Source: Merluccius polli
Lineage: Eukaryota > Chordata > Actinopteri > Gadiformes > Merlucciidae
DNA length: 64,000 bases
Direction of reading: 5' to 3'
Assembly (NCBI GenBank): GCA_030340625.1
Contig: JAOPHQ010000603.1
Coordinates: forward strand, 1-64,000
Part shown: positions 23,101 to 35,029 of the stretch, piece by piece
Layout: every line of letters begins with the position of its first letter
Numbering within the stretch: position 1 is the first letter of the stretch
Position numbers and translations under genes: made by a program
The notes under the pieces: generated by a model
Seen by the model: only the letters and a program-made list of their open reading frames with translations
Told to the model about the DNA's origin: nothing
Database searches by the model: none

Positions 23101-26100
23101 TAGAATCGAGTACTAATAGAAATGAAAAGCCAACATTCACATCAGAAATGCGACCGGCGGCACGACAAAGCGCTCCTCTTACACATGGAAACGGGTATGG
23201 AAACTCGCGTGGCAGTTCTCCAAGCCACCAAGTCTATGGAATGACAACTCCCTCGGGCAGCTGGGCTCAAGTTGAGTATCAGCAGGCCTCTTCGTGATTG
23301 TGTCTCCCCTACCCTCCCCTCCTTCTCTCTGTCAACCTTGAAAAGGTGGTGAAACTCCACACCAAGCTGGGCAAGCCCATCCCCTCCACGGAGCCAGTTC
23401 TGGTGAACTCTACTCCAGTTTATACGACCACGGTGGCAGGGAAATCCTCAACCGCCACTACCTCTGTTTCTGCATCCGCTTCCACTCTCTCCTCCTCCTC
23501 CTCCGCCTCCTCCTCCTCCACAACGCCACACACAGCACCCACTGCTCCTGTTACGGGATCCAAGCCAGCGGCCATGAACGCCACTGCAAAAACAACAGCG
23601 ACCCAAGTGAAGAAGACGGTCACTCCTAAAATAGCTGTTTGTAAGTCATTGGACCGGATATGTGGATTGCAGTATGGTCAGATGTCCACCCAGATGTATG
23701 ATGGGTAAATCAACCCTCCAGCCTACCCGGCGGACTGATCTAGCTGTTATACATCTGGGTGGACACTCCCGCACGTGATGTCAGTATAGGGTCGATTTTG
23801 GGGCTGCAACGATTATTCGATGAATCGATCGACAGAAAATTTAATCAAGTCAAATTTTTAGAATTGATTAATCGTTGAGGTCATTTATCAAGTACAAATA
23901 TCAAACATTTGCTGCTTGATGCTTCAGAAATTCTAATGTTTGGTTCATGGATCATTATAAAATGAATACTTTAGTTTTTCTTGGCTGCTTGTCAGATTAA
24001 GCAAGAACATTTAACTCATCACTCATCACTTTGGACTCTGGTAACTTGTGATTGCTTTTGCTATTATTTATGATATTTTCTAGGCTAAATGATTAATCGA
24101 AAAACATGACAGTTAGTTTAATTGACTATCAAAATAATCGTTAGTTGCAGCCCTATTGTGATGGCTAATCAACATCAAACCTGGTGGTAAAATATGGAAA
24201 AGATTTTTAGGTAGAAAGCTTTCCAATTTTTTGCATACCTGTGAAGATCTCTAAAATCCTTGTTATCTTGCCCCATTCCTCACAGCCAGTAGACCAGCCA
24301 GCGTCCCTGTGGCCGCAGCGGCCCCCGTCTCTAAGGCAGAGGAGCCCAAGCACAAGGCGGCCCCCAAGCCCCAGGACCCACAGAGCGAGGATGACGACAG
24401 CGATAGAGCCGGGGGCCAGAGTGACGTTCAGCCTGTGGGACCAGACTACGTGGAGGAGGTTGGGGAAACCAGGGTTGATGATGCATAATAATGATGACGA
24501 TAACCCCAATGATTAGGATCATATGGATGTTATTGTTGTTTTGGGGTATGACCCTAGACCGGTGCTATATGTCGGTGCTTAAGTAGACAGTAGGGCTGCA
24601 ACGATTAGTCAATTAATCGACATTTATGACATTTATGACGTAATGACGTTTTTTAGACTGAATGATTAATCGAAAAGATTATCGTTGGATTAATTGTAAA
24701 CTAATAATCGTTAGTTGCAGCCCTAATTGACTGAAGAATCATAAACTGGAATTAGGCCTACATGGGGCAGTTGAAGAACAAATTAAACAGCTGAATTTCT
24801 TTTCAAAATGTTTGTGTATCTTGATTGCGTTTGTGGGGTATTTAACTAAATGTCTCTTCCCAGGTCTGTAACGACGAGGGCAAAGTGATTCGCTTCCACT
24901 GTAAACTCTGTGAATGCAGCTTTAATGACCCCAACGCTAAAGACATGCACTTAAAGGGGAGAAGGCACCGGCTCCAATACAAAGTAAGTAGAGTCCTTTG
25001 GAGATGGATACTGTTGTAGACAATGATTCATATTTTATTCTTTAAAATAATTTTTTTGTTTTATATATATATATAGATATATATAGATATATAGATATAT
25101 ATATAGATATATATATAGATATATATATAGATATATATATATAGATATATATATATCTATATATATATATATATGTTAAATGATTACGCTCCTGGTAGTG
25201 CCTTGTGCTACCTTATCCAAGCAGCAGATTTTAGCATATCAGATACACTTGTGATGAACATAGTTTGACCTCGTTCTGGTCTGCTGGTTCTTACAGAAGA
25301 AGGTAAACCCAGAGCTTCCAGTGGAAATCAAGCCCAGTAACCGAGCCAGGAAGCTGCAGGAGGGCAAGCTCAGGAAGCAGAAGCAGAAGGCCGTGCTGAA
25401 GAGACAGCGAGACGACGAGCAACGGTGGCACTTAGAAATGAGGTCGGGTGGTGTTCAGAGGGAGACCGGGGAGGTCATACATCATCTCAGCTTCAGCTTC
25501 AACTAAATATGTGAATCTAGGACAATATTATAGTAGATTTGGCTTACGTAGTTAGTCTAACCTAAAGTTTTTATGTCATATCACTCATTATTTTGCCGGT
25601 GTACATTATTATTTCAACAAATCTTATGTTGTTGAGAGATGTGCACTGCTGACCTCCTGCCCCCCCCCCCTCCTCAGGCGCTATGAGGAAGACATGTACT
25701 GGAGGAGGATGGAGGAGGAGCAGATGTACTGGGGAGAGCAGAGGCGGAGGATGGCCCCCCCACCCCTGATGAGTCGCCCTGGTATGCCTGTACCACCTCT
25801 CCTGGTGAGGGTCATCTTGTCTTCTTCTGTTCACTATTTTTTGCTAGATCACAGTAGCACAGTAAAATGTATCAGGCCTGAGTGGTAGAGTGTATATGGT
25901 CTCCATTTAGTTGCTATTTTCCTGAATAATTCTGCTCTAAGGGCCAGTCCCTGTTAAAAGGTTAGGCAGAGGTGTCGCCAATTTGTGTATTTAGAAATTC
26001 AGAAATTTGAAACATCTGCTCATTGGCTGCCCTATAGTGTGTTTCCATGTCACCACTTTGTCATTAATGAGCAAGTAGGCATATTGCTCGAGGAGGCATA

Positions 26101-29100
26101 CAGATAGACTGCACACCTTGGGGTTCGAACCCAGAACCTTTTGGCTGGGACTCTCCAACACTTCAGCCACTAGACTAGACCTCCTGCCCTGCCGTTAATA
26201 AATAACATGTAAATGGCACCCGGATCCTCACCGTTATTTTCCTACCGCAAGACGTGTGTGCGTCGGCCAGACTCTCCAGACGACCGGCACATCATGGCCA
26301 AGCACTCCACCATCTACCCCGTAGAGGAGGAGCTCCAGGCCGTCCAGACGATCGTCTCCCACTCAGAGAGAGCCCTCAAGCTGGTGTCCGACTCCCTGCT
26401 GGAGAAGGAGGCCCCAGCGCCTGCTCCTGAGCCCGCTGAAGGAGAGGAGAAGAGGTGAGATCCTCCGTTCATCAGATTCAACGCATGGCGTTCAGTGGTT
26501 ATGTACAAACCCGAACCCACCTTCAACTCACACAAAATGGTGGGAAAACACAGCCCAGACTCTTCTTTTCATGTGTTGTACCTCGATCGTGGAACTAGCA
26601 ACCCATGCGATCTGCAGATTCCTTTCCCATCCTTAAACCATCTCAGTTTAGAACTGACTGTTTTTTTTAGCTGTAGTCATTGTTGTGAATGTAAAGCTGT
26701 CATTATGAGGAATGGTGAATGGTTTCAGGGTAAAAGTCATGCTTATATGGATATTTATTAAAGATACAGTCCCAGATGCAAAATGTTACATTTTGGTTTG
26801 ATTCACAGCCAATGGCCAAGAAAAGAAACTCCACTCCACTCAAAATTCCACTCACTATCTTTCTGTTCCTACGTCTCTGCCCCGCTCCAACCCTCCCCTG
26901 CTGTGCTCCACCTGCACTGTGTCTCAGTGCCGAGAACCCCGGGCGGCTGCTGAAAGGGGTGATGAGAGTGGGCATCCTGGCTAAGGGCCTGCTGCTTCAC
27001 GGGGACAGGATTGTGGAGCTCATCTTGCTGACTGCCAAGAAACCCACTGTGTCCCTCCTGGAGAGCATCGCCGTCCAGCTACCCAAGGAGCTCGCGGTGA
27101 GTAGCCTTCTTCCTCTTCTGTTTATTCTTCTTCTTTTTCTTCTTCTTCTTATGGATGTCCTTGTGCAGATGGTTGATGTGGGTTTCCGTGAGCACTGTGG
27201 ATGAGGTTGATGGGGGGGGGGGGGGGGGGGGGGCGATCAACTTTACATGTTTATTCTTTCTCTATAAAAGGCTTTGTAGGCTACATGTGGTTCTGTAGTC
27301 ACATGGTAACCACAGTTGTTTGTGCTGAAATCTTAAAAAACAAAAAAATCCAAAGTAGAAATACATAATGAAATGCACTTTGAGCTATTCCTTTGTTGCC
27401 ATAAGTGCATACAACTTTATGTAAAAGGATAGTAACTCACAGTTTTACAATGGTAAATGGATGTTTATGGGCTATGAAATCTTAATAATAGCTGAATAAT
27501 AAAGCCCAGCAGTGACAGAGGTGTAATTGTATCGTCTAGTGGCTCGAGTAACCACACGCTAGAGTCTAGACCACATTGGTGGAGATCTCTGTCACCCAGG
27601 TTACAACGTGCCACACACAGAAAGAAAATATCACTGCTTATATCAGACTACCATGTAAACATCAGCCTACTGAAAAAAATACTAGTATTAATAATTAAGG
27701 AAGAAAAATACAATTTCCAATCAGATTAGATGAGACAATGCACTTTGGAGTCTAACCGTCTAGATGATGGCAAACTGACAAATGCAGTCTAGTGTGTTGT
27801 CACTTTACTTTATTTGTCCTTACACGATCTAGTAGCCCTACCACTGAATTTCTCAATTCAGGGTTTGTTTTGTTTTGGTTTTGTTGTTTTACCAATGAAT
27901 TGGGATGATTGAATAAGTGCTTGTGAATATGTACAACTGCTCCCAAAACCTGAAACACAACAGAAAACTGTCTGTCTCCTTCGCAAATGATCTACCCCTG
28001 ATACAACTACAGAGCACAGGCTGATACAAAACATCTTGGTATACTTATACAACTTGGTATATTTTTGGGTTAGTTTTGCTATAGTTCATACTAATATAAT
28101 ATCAAAGTCTTATTAGGTTGAAAAAGTTGAGTCTTGGGTATAACATAGTTGTTGTACATCCCAAGGCTTTTATTTCCAGGGGGTAACGGATTCATGGCCT
28201 TATTCCACGGTTTGGGAGAGACTTGTCCCTGTTCACAAACCAATTCAACTGTCCTAGCCATTGGGTAGTCACACACATTCACGTTTTCACTGGTATTTCC
28301 ATATAAGGACCTTGTGGAGAAGTGCAGGAAAGAGCGGGAATCTGTATCCAATGACACTCGAGCCTATCAAAAGCTGGTGGATGTGATGATATGTACTAAA
28401 TCCTCCCCCCCCCCCCCCCCTCCCAGCTCCAGGTGTAATGAATGTTTAACGTGCTTCTAACTGATCTTTAGAACTGCTGCCTGGTTATGACACCTCCATC
28501 CTACAGAGCGAGACTGGGGGTCATTCTGTTGTGTCCCCAAAGCATTCACTTAACATTAGTCTTATTACCGCCCTGTGCCCTTAAAGATATGACAAATAGT
28601 CATCCAAAAAAATGTGCCGATGTGGGGTTTAAACGATATAATCACCCCGACAAAACTGGCCCCCTCCATTTCTATGTTTTCATGTATTTCAGTAAATCGT
28701 TTTTTTTTTTAAAGAAGCCCCCTCCTCACCTCACCCCAGCTCCTCTGTAGTGAGTAATCCCGAGTGTCTTTTTAACCGGCAGACCTTTTCTGAAGATCAG
28801 TATGAGGTGCAGGCTCACCCTGACGAGGCCAACATCGTGATATTTTCGAGCAAGGAGCCCAAAATGCAGGTGACCATATCTCTCACCTCGCCGCTGATGA
28901 GGGACGACCCTGCCGCTGACCGGGACAAGCAGGCAGCAGGCAAGGCGGCCGAGAAAGGTTAGAGAAGCCCACAGCTTTCAGTAACAAGACAGACAAAAAA
29001 CTCACATGTTGGCGCTTGTGTGTACGACGCTGTGTACCCCCCACCCCCCCACCTCTGAAATATAAAACCCAAAATTATAGACTACAACTACAATTTTTGG

Positions 29101-30356
29101 AATCAAGCTTCTATGCCTTGGTTCAAGTAAAAATGGCCTTAGGTATATATTTTGTTCTCCAAGCTCCTCTGTTGTTGAAATGAGGAGGGGAAAAAAGGAG
29201 CAGATTCACCCATTCATTTGTCCCACTGTTTTCATCCCCCCCCACAAGTCCTTTTTATTTATTTTCTTCAGCATATAAAGCTCTAAGCCTCTCCGACCTT
29301 TCCCTGCCGGTCGAGTGTGCGTTTACCTATGAACGCACACTCTGAAAAACCACTGTAAACCGAAACGAACAACATGCTACAGAGTGCTCTGGTAATGTCC
29401 AGGGATGAGAAGGCTCCATATTGGAGAGCCTGTAAAGGTATTACCTCTTCCTACTGCATTTCACATAACACATGAGGTACGAGGGGGGATTCTGAGGGTC
29501 CACCGGCCTTTCCCCGCCCCCCCACCCCACTTTCTCATCCCTGCTGTTTAAAATGGCATTATCTTCTTATCAAACAGGTGTTGGAGTGTTGCCAGGGTTA
29601 TACCACTCACAATGGTCAGTGTAAAGTGTAATAGAGAGACATAGAGTCAAGAGGACTTGGAAAAAAACATTTTCATTTCTTTATTTTGCTGAAACCTCAC
29701 TTTTAAGGTGGTGGTAAAATGTACAGAAGATTATTGTGTTGTGAACACTCCTCCACCTAACTCCATGTATGTCACCGTTTCAGTGTGTTTCTTTTATTTA
29801 CCCATATGGAAAACATGGTAGAAATGTTTTCTCTGGCCTTACTATTATTATTTATTTTAAACTTAACGTTTTTGTTTGGGTTTGTTGATCAGTCCCTTCA
29901 CTCGTCGATCAGCAGACCTAGGCATCCTATTGGCTGTTCTGAAGTCCACACTGGCGTAAAAAAATAAATACCACGGAGAATGATACAGACGCTAGTGTCG
30001 GCCATGTTTATTGTGCTGTGGGGCATATGGAAATATGGCGGGAAACCTCTTGTGTTCACTCAGTTTACACAAGGGAGGACCGTTGCCATGGCTATAGCCA
30101 TGCTGCCCACCGGCATGATAAATGTGGGTGGTTGATTTACATGGTAATGTTTGTGTGGATTTCAGAAAAGTTGACTTTTTTTAATGTATTTCTCTACCAA
30201 ACCTACAGTGTGATGCTGTTGTGCTAGTCAGCAGAGGCACAAAAATGTGGAAAGCCCATAGAGTTATCCGTATCCCATGGCCATTTACAATGACCAGTTA
30301 GACCAAAGTTAGACCAAAGTTAGACCAAAATAACTTTATTTAGAGGTGACATGTTA

Positions 30357-30444
<88 letters not shown>

Positions 30445-33434
30445 GACTTGACATTTTGTCGCATGGAACAAGTTTCTCTTAGAATTAAATGTTTTCAGAA
30501 GAAAGCCTTGAAGATAACTTTGCTTTAAATTTTTGTGTGTACAACATGACAAAATCATCTCTGAATGTTACAGTTTTTTTTACCAAGGTTGTAAATAGAT
30601 GTGATATTAACAACAATGTTTTGTTCTGTGAATGTGAATCGGTTGATGTTGACAGCTGTTAACGCACGGATACATGTCAGAGGCTCTTTGCTCTTCTACC
30701 CTAATCAACCAGGGATCAGAGTCCTAAACTGTTCTTGGCAGTAGACACACACTTTTTTTAAATATTATATTCAGCAATATTTAACTTTAACACACATTGC
30801 ACATTACCTGAAAGATGTGTGTTAAATATGACCTACAGTAAAACAATGTCTCATAATAAAACAAGGTGAATGATGACCGTTGTCAGTTTGGCTTGTCGAC
30901 TATAGGCTCAGGCCTAGTCTTTCTAACACCCTATATGGGTTTTGGATCAATATTCCCCTTTCACATCCCACCCTAAAGGATACAAACACACACCAAAGAA
31001 ACCACACAACTAGAAAAGGGCTTTGTACTCTCATCCCTGGTCAGTGAGGCCCGTATGGACGTCCGTGTTCATCTTCTGAGGGGATTTGCAGTGATCAACG
31101 TGGATGTTGCCCCCAATGAGCCACCATTGGTCATCACTCGTTTTCCCGCCGCTTGTCTCTTAGGTGTGGCCGACGAGGACTCCGCCGACGTCCTCAACGA
31201 GAAGAAGTGCTTAGAGTACCTGGCGGCTCTCAGACACGCCAAGTGGTTCCAGGTAAACGCGTCGTCACGAGCATTGGCCTTCAATAGTCGAGCACTGCAC
31301 ACTTTATTTTTGCTGAGATGATCTGTTATGTATTGTGTATGTATTTTTGATGATTCAAACTGTCTTGAACAGACATGTGTTACTGTTCTTTAAAATGTAA
31401 TGCAGAGAGACCAATGAAAGGGATGAATTGATGTTGGAAACTGTCGGAAAACAAATTAATTATTATTATTATAATTCATATTTTTTAAATCTAAAAATCG
31501 TATTATTATTATTACATGATGACCTTGCTTCTCTGTAGGCTCGTGCAAACGGCCTGCAATCCTGTGTGATCGTCATCAGGGTGCTACGAGACCTCTGCCA
31601 GCGAGAGGCCACTTGGGACGCCATGCCCGCCTGGGTATGTCATGTGACCTCCTTGATATGTGTTGTTGTAGGTTATGTGTTACTCGGGTATTTACTACGG
31701 TTTTGTGAAACCGTCTCCCAGATGAAAATCAAAACCTAAAGACCTAAAGACCATATATAAGACGGCATTTAGTTAGTGAGCATTTTTATTGTTTTTAACT
31801 TTGCATGTTCTGTTTTAGCCCCCGTACAGCACTTTGAGATGTATTATTATTAAAACCTCCTCGATAGTGTAGCACAGTGTAGTGTCCAAACCAATTTTTT
31901 CCAAATTCACTTCAGACATCGAAACAGGACCACAGTGGTGTGTGATGGATGCATTGTTCCCACTGTGCACATTGCACTGTGTGTTTCCAACGTGTGTGTC
32001 CTCCCTGCAGGCCATGGAGCTGCTGGTGGAGAAGGTCATCAGCAGTGCCACAGGGCCCCTCAGCCCCGGCGAGGCCATGCGCAGGGTGCTGGAGTGCGTC
32101 TCCACAGGGATACTGCTGCCAGGTCAGTCACCAAGTGAATGCAGGTTTAGGTCTAGTAACCGAGTTCGATTCCCCAGCCTCCTCCGCAACCTACCTGTAG
32201 GCGCCCTTGAGCAAGCTGCCTCATCCCTACCCGCTCCTTAATGACATGTATTTGAACGCCAAGTAGCTCCTCCTTTTTAAGACAACAAACATGTCACCTG
32301 TCAACCATACATGTGTTATGGACCAAGTGCTTCAATTGACTCCTCATTTTCCACATGCCGTGTCTGTGTTCCCAGAAGGACCAGGGTTGCTGGACCCCTG
32401 TGAGAAGGAGCCAACCGACGCGCTGTCCAGTATGACCGGGCAGGCTAGAGAAGACATAACGGCGAGTGCACAGGTATGTCCCCAGAGAGCCCGGTTAGCT
32501 GCTTCATTGCATGCTGTATGTTACCACCGGTATGCTACTAGCAGTATGCTACAAACATAAGTACAACCATGACACTTTAAGAGTCTGCCACCGTAGGTTA
32601 CGCGTCGTACACCACAAAAACGGAAGTTCTTAGTTATGGGCTAGTTGAGGAGAGTCGCACATATGTCCCATAATATGTTATACATGATCAAGACCACCGG
32701 GTGTCATTGAATTAGCGACTTTTGGTGGGAATACACTCGGAATCATCGACGCATAATCCTAAACGCAAGTAATAATAATAATAACTTTATTTTTATAGCA
32801 CCTTTCAAATGACATGTATAATAATGTGGTTGCTTCTCCTAGTACGTGTTAAAAGCCTGGCAGCAGCCTTTTGAATCAACTGCAGTCTTTGGATGTTTCG
32901 CTTACTGATACCAGAATAAAGTGCATTACAATAGTCAAGTCTGAAAGAAATAAAAGCCTGGATGACCTTTTCTAAGTCTGCCAAGGAAAGGAAAGACCTG
33001 ATCTTGGTTAGCTGTCTCAGTTGGGCAAAGCAAGACTGCAACACTTTGGTCACCTGAGCATCAAAGGACAACTCAGAGTCAAAAATAACACCTACGTTGC
33101 GTGGTAGTGGCGTGGAGACCCACAGCGTAGCTACGGCAGCTATTTGGGTGCTACAGTATAATTCAAGCTTCAGCCTTAAAACGGGGAATGTTTTGTTTCG
33201 TCGTGGACATACTGCCACCCCTTGAATGACCGTTTCGCCGTTTCTCATCTCCAGCATGCGTTGCGGCTGCTGGCGTTCCGTCAAATCCACAAGGTGCTGG
33301 GCATGGAGTCCCTGCCGGCGTCCAAGGCCAGCGCTCGCAACCGCAAGCGCCGGAGAGACGCCGGCGATGGCGGCGACGGGGACGGCGAGGGCGAGGGTAA
33401 AAAAGACAAAAAGGAAGAGCCTGCTGAGGCGTGA
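16925..33434 (+). CDS. zfr2: Zinc finger RNA-binding protein (ZFR family, ZFR2)
   Basis: Nuclear dsRNA-binding protein of the ZFR/ILF2/ILF3 DZF family. Nineteen exons join in phase to 1048 aa: 16925-16980, 18541-18796, 19127-19244, 20329-20556, 21753-22066, 22493-22684, 23346-23640, 24286-24458, 24864-24983, 25297-25442, 25678-25804, 26252-26454, 26928-27096, 28783-28957, 31164-31252, 31539-31634, 32011-32122, 32376-32473, 33255-33434. The start is MAASNYYGFTHGAAGPQYS. A Tyr/Pro/Gln-rich low-complexity N-terminus (to about 300) is followed by three C-x2-C-x12-H-x5-H fingers (Cys pairs at 313/316, 364/367 and 557/560). A charged linker and the C-terminal DZF domain (about 690-1040) follow, the latter including RRPDSPDDRHIMAKHSTIYP and LLAFRQIHKVLGM. 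The tail is basic/acidic (RNRKRRRD, KKDKKEE). The next-best name is zfr; adjacency to atcay and nmrk2 favours zfr2. Confidence 0.95.
19567..19614. repeat. Perfect 13-bp inverted repeat (hairpin)
   Basis: Arms ctcaagtgttggg (19567-19579) and cccaacacttgag (19602-19614) flank 22 bp that itself contains gatata/tatatc. A partial second copy, cgttgggcgatatg, follows at once. Probably a remnant of a foldback/MITE; it lies in zfr2 intron 3. Confidence 0.8.
19975..20178 (+). mobile_element. tRNA-type SINE fragment plus dispersed teleost repeat
   Basis: A degenerate SINE reads ggtggttagggtgttagacc, gggttttgatctcc, ctgtaggcatccttgagcaa, then ctgctccttaatgacctgta. A second copy of the gagcaagctgcct...gctccttaatgac part occurs at 32.19 kb. 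At once follows the common teleost phrase gcttttgtccaaagcgactt acaatta. It lies in zfr2 intron 3. Confidence 0.65.
23800..24155. mobile_element. Non-autonomous DNA transposon (MITE), copy A
   Basis: About 355 bp in zfr2 intron 7 bounded by inverted ends: ggggctgcaacgattatt on the left and aataatcgttagttgcagcc on the right. No transposase is encoded. The ends match copy B at 24.59 kb. The family (AGGGCTGCAACTAACGATTA ends) is common in teleosts. Confidence 0.8.
24591..24726. mobile_element. Non-autonomous DNA transposon (MITE), copy B
   Basis: About 135 bp in zfr2 intron 8 with inverted ends tagggctgcaacgattagtc and ataatcgttagttgcagccc. It is a shorter member of the same family as copy A and lies on the other side of zfr2 exon 8. 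Confidence 0.8.
25062..25175. repeat. (TATATAGA)n AT-rich tandem repeat
   Basis: Units of atatatagat of varying length end in a reverse-complementary tail (atatatctatatata). The whole array can fold back on itself. It lies in zfr2 intron 9. Confidence 0.9.
25930..26195 (-). mobile_element. tRNA-derived SINE fragment
   Basis: Read on the minus strand, the head has an A-box-like ggtctagtctagtggctgaa and a B-box ggttcgaacccc, as in tRNA-derived SINEs. The body includes gcctcctcgagcaatatgcc and ctcattaatgac, parallel to the SINE parts at 20.07 and 32.2 kb. It lies in zfr2 intron 11, ending about 55 bp before exon 12. Confidence 0.7.
27097..28782 (+). other. zfr2 intron 13
   Basis: An intron of 1.7 kb with no recognised coding exon. 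It holds a G22 homopolymer (27212-27233) and a C16 homopolymer (28405-28420). Open stretches at 28312-28390 flanked by ag and gt were considered and not accepted. Confidence 0.6.
28958..31163 (+). other. zfr2 intron 14
   Basis: The 2.2-kb intron that splits the DZF domain after TSPLMRDDP. It contains a three-copy gttagaccaaa repeat at about 30297-30331 and a pure (TAGA)22 array at 30357-30444. No coding exon is seen. Confidence 0.6.
30357..30444. repeat. (TAGA)n microsatellite
   Basis: About 22 uninterrupted TAGA units in zfr2 intron 14. Confidence 0.97.
31795..31855. mobile_element. LINE/SINE 3' end fragment
   Basis: The stretch gtttttaactttgcatgttc, then cccgtacagcactttgagat and attattatt, resembles the teleost repeat end with gtacagcactttg. 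It lies in zfr2 intron 16. Confidence 0.4.
32155..32275 (+). mobile_element. tRNA-type SINE fragment
   Basis: A B-box-like gagttcgattccc is followed by acctgtaggcgcccttgagc, aagctgcct and gctccttaatgacatgta, in the same orientation as the 20.0 kb copy. It lies in zfr2 intron 17, 32 bp after the exon 17 donor. Confidence 0.7.
32768..33195 (-). mobile_element. Internally deleted L2-clade LINE (RT fragment joined to 3' tail)
   Basis: The minus strand encodes about 90 residues typical of the thumb-proximal end of an L2/CR1-type reverse transcriptase: GVIFDSELSF, FLSLADLEKVIQAF, SFRLDYCNALYSGI, LQLIQKAAARLLTRTRR. It then passes within about 20 bp to the 3' tail (ggtgctataaaaataaagtt, then (ATT)n). 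In full elements roughly 100-200 further residues separate these parts. It lies antisense in zfr2 intron 18, ending about 60 bp before the last exon. Confidence 0.85.
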
Positions 33435-34701
33435 CCCCGGAAGAGCGGCTCTGTTGGTAGTGTAGAGGGACTCATAGAATGTCGCAACGCTAACCTTTTT
33501 TCTTATCTTAAACAACAACAAAATAACTCTAAAACACAGGTATACATATTATAACATAATTATAACGGAAACGTTTGTTTTTTTTTTCGTTTCTTTTTCT
33601 TTGTTTTTCTCTTTGTGTGTGTGCCCTTAAAGCGAGAGGATAGGATTGTGGAGGGTCGGAAGGTGCCGGACTTGTACTGTGATTTGCTCCTCACGTACAG
33701 TCAACTACTCCAGATGTACTGTATTGAATTATGTTACAAACCACTGCTTACGTTTCGTCTCAAAGAGGTTCTAAGGGAGCTGATGATTGCATCATTCCAT
33801 TTTTTGAATCCTTGCGCGTTAGCTACTGAACTTCCCAACCTCACCTATACTGCATTACGACGAGTGTACCAGCCACTGTTAACCTAGCCGTTATCTTAAT
33901 TAGCGTTTTCGGGGTACGCTACTATTATTTAAAACTTTTGGTTTTTTTTAAGCTTTAAGCTGTTTTCAGCTTTTCTCAAAGAAGAGTTGCATTTCTCATT
34001 CGACCCTAAAACCACAGCCTCTGTGTCAGTGTAGATGTGCGACATCCTATACTGACACAAGTTTTCCGGTTGAAAGAGGAAGAAAAACAAAAAAGGTCAC
34101 TTTTTTTTATATAATATCTAAGAAGAGTCAGTATGTGAATCGGGTGCACAGTACTGAACTATTTTGTGCCTACTATACAGAAAATGACACGTTAATATGG
34201 AAAGGAAGGGCTAGTGGTGCTGAGTCGCTGCTTCACACCTGCTCTTCACATTCATCTTCAAAAGTAAAAACGACAAAGGATCTTCTGAGATCCAGCCAAA
34301 GGCCGGTGTCATACCTTCCAACTATATTCTATATATTTCACCCCTGGAGCGCCTTTAGAAGGCCAGTGTACCCTCAAGTAAACATGATCTTCACTAACCC
34401 CGGTGGCCATCTATCCATCCAGTTAGTGTCTCTGCGGCTTCTCTGCAGTTTCTCCGATTTAGCCGCGACACGCCAATGCAATGGAGCTCAATGGCTTTTA
34501 TTACGTTGCTCTCAAAAAAAACCTTTAAAACCTCAACAGCAAATGTTTTTTTCGGTTGTTGTTTCTTTTTTTTTACAACAAACAATAACACCATGACTGA
34601 AGATAATCTAGTTCTATCGATGATATATTGTTAAACAAAGCACAACCTCCAACTGTCAGCCCGTGAGCAACAGAAGCTATGTCAGAAGGGGAGGGACGGT
34701 T

Positions 34702-35029
34702 GAAGGCCGTCGTGTCTTCAGCATGGAGAGGGACAGGGTCGTGTCTTCAGCCTGGGGAGGGACAGGGTCGTGTCTTCAGCATGGGGAGGAACGGTTGAAG
34801 GGCTAGGTCCTAAACATGGAGAGGGATGGTTGAAGGGCTAGGTCCTAAACGTGGAGAAGGATGGTTGAAGGGCTAGGTCCTAAACATGGAGAGGGATGGT
34901 TGAAGGGCTAGGTCCTAAACATGGAGAGGGACGGTTGAAGGGCTAGGTCCTAAACATGGAGAGGGACGGTTGAAGGGCTAGGTCCTAAACATGGAGAGGG
35001 ATGGTTGAAGGGCACGCTTCAGGCTAAAC
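34702..35029 (+). repeat. Minisatellite, 35-bp unit, in the zfr2 3' UTR
   Basis: Seven copies run from 34781 to 35029; the unit starts atggagagggatggttgaag and ends gctaggtcctaaac. Copies differ at only a few sites, and the last has a diverged 3' part. Just upstream, 34702-34780 holds about three copies of a related 28-29-bp unit (ggagggacagggtcgtgtct), so two unit types meet at 34780. Confidence 0.93.

Noticed and set aside
28312..28392. Open stretch in zfr2 intron 13 (DLVEKCRKERESVSNDTRAY...) with ag before and gt after
   Set aside because: It does not correspond to any part of ZFR/ZFR2, the flanking exons already join in phase without it, and no pyrimidine tract precedes it.
30357..30444. 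(TAGA)n array as a CRISPR-like direct repeat
   Set aside because: Pure 4-bp microsatellite without spacers in a vertebrate intron.
33222..33465. Overlapping frames on both strands at the last zfr2 exon, including a 238-aa minus-strand frame
   Set aside because: The minus frame is the LINE RT fragment read through antisense of the zfr2 exon; only the RT-like part has independent support.
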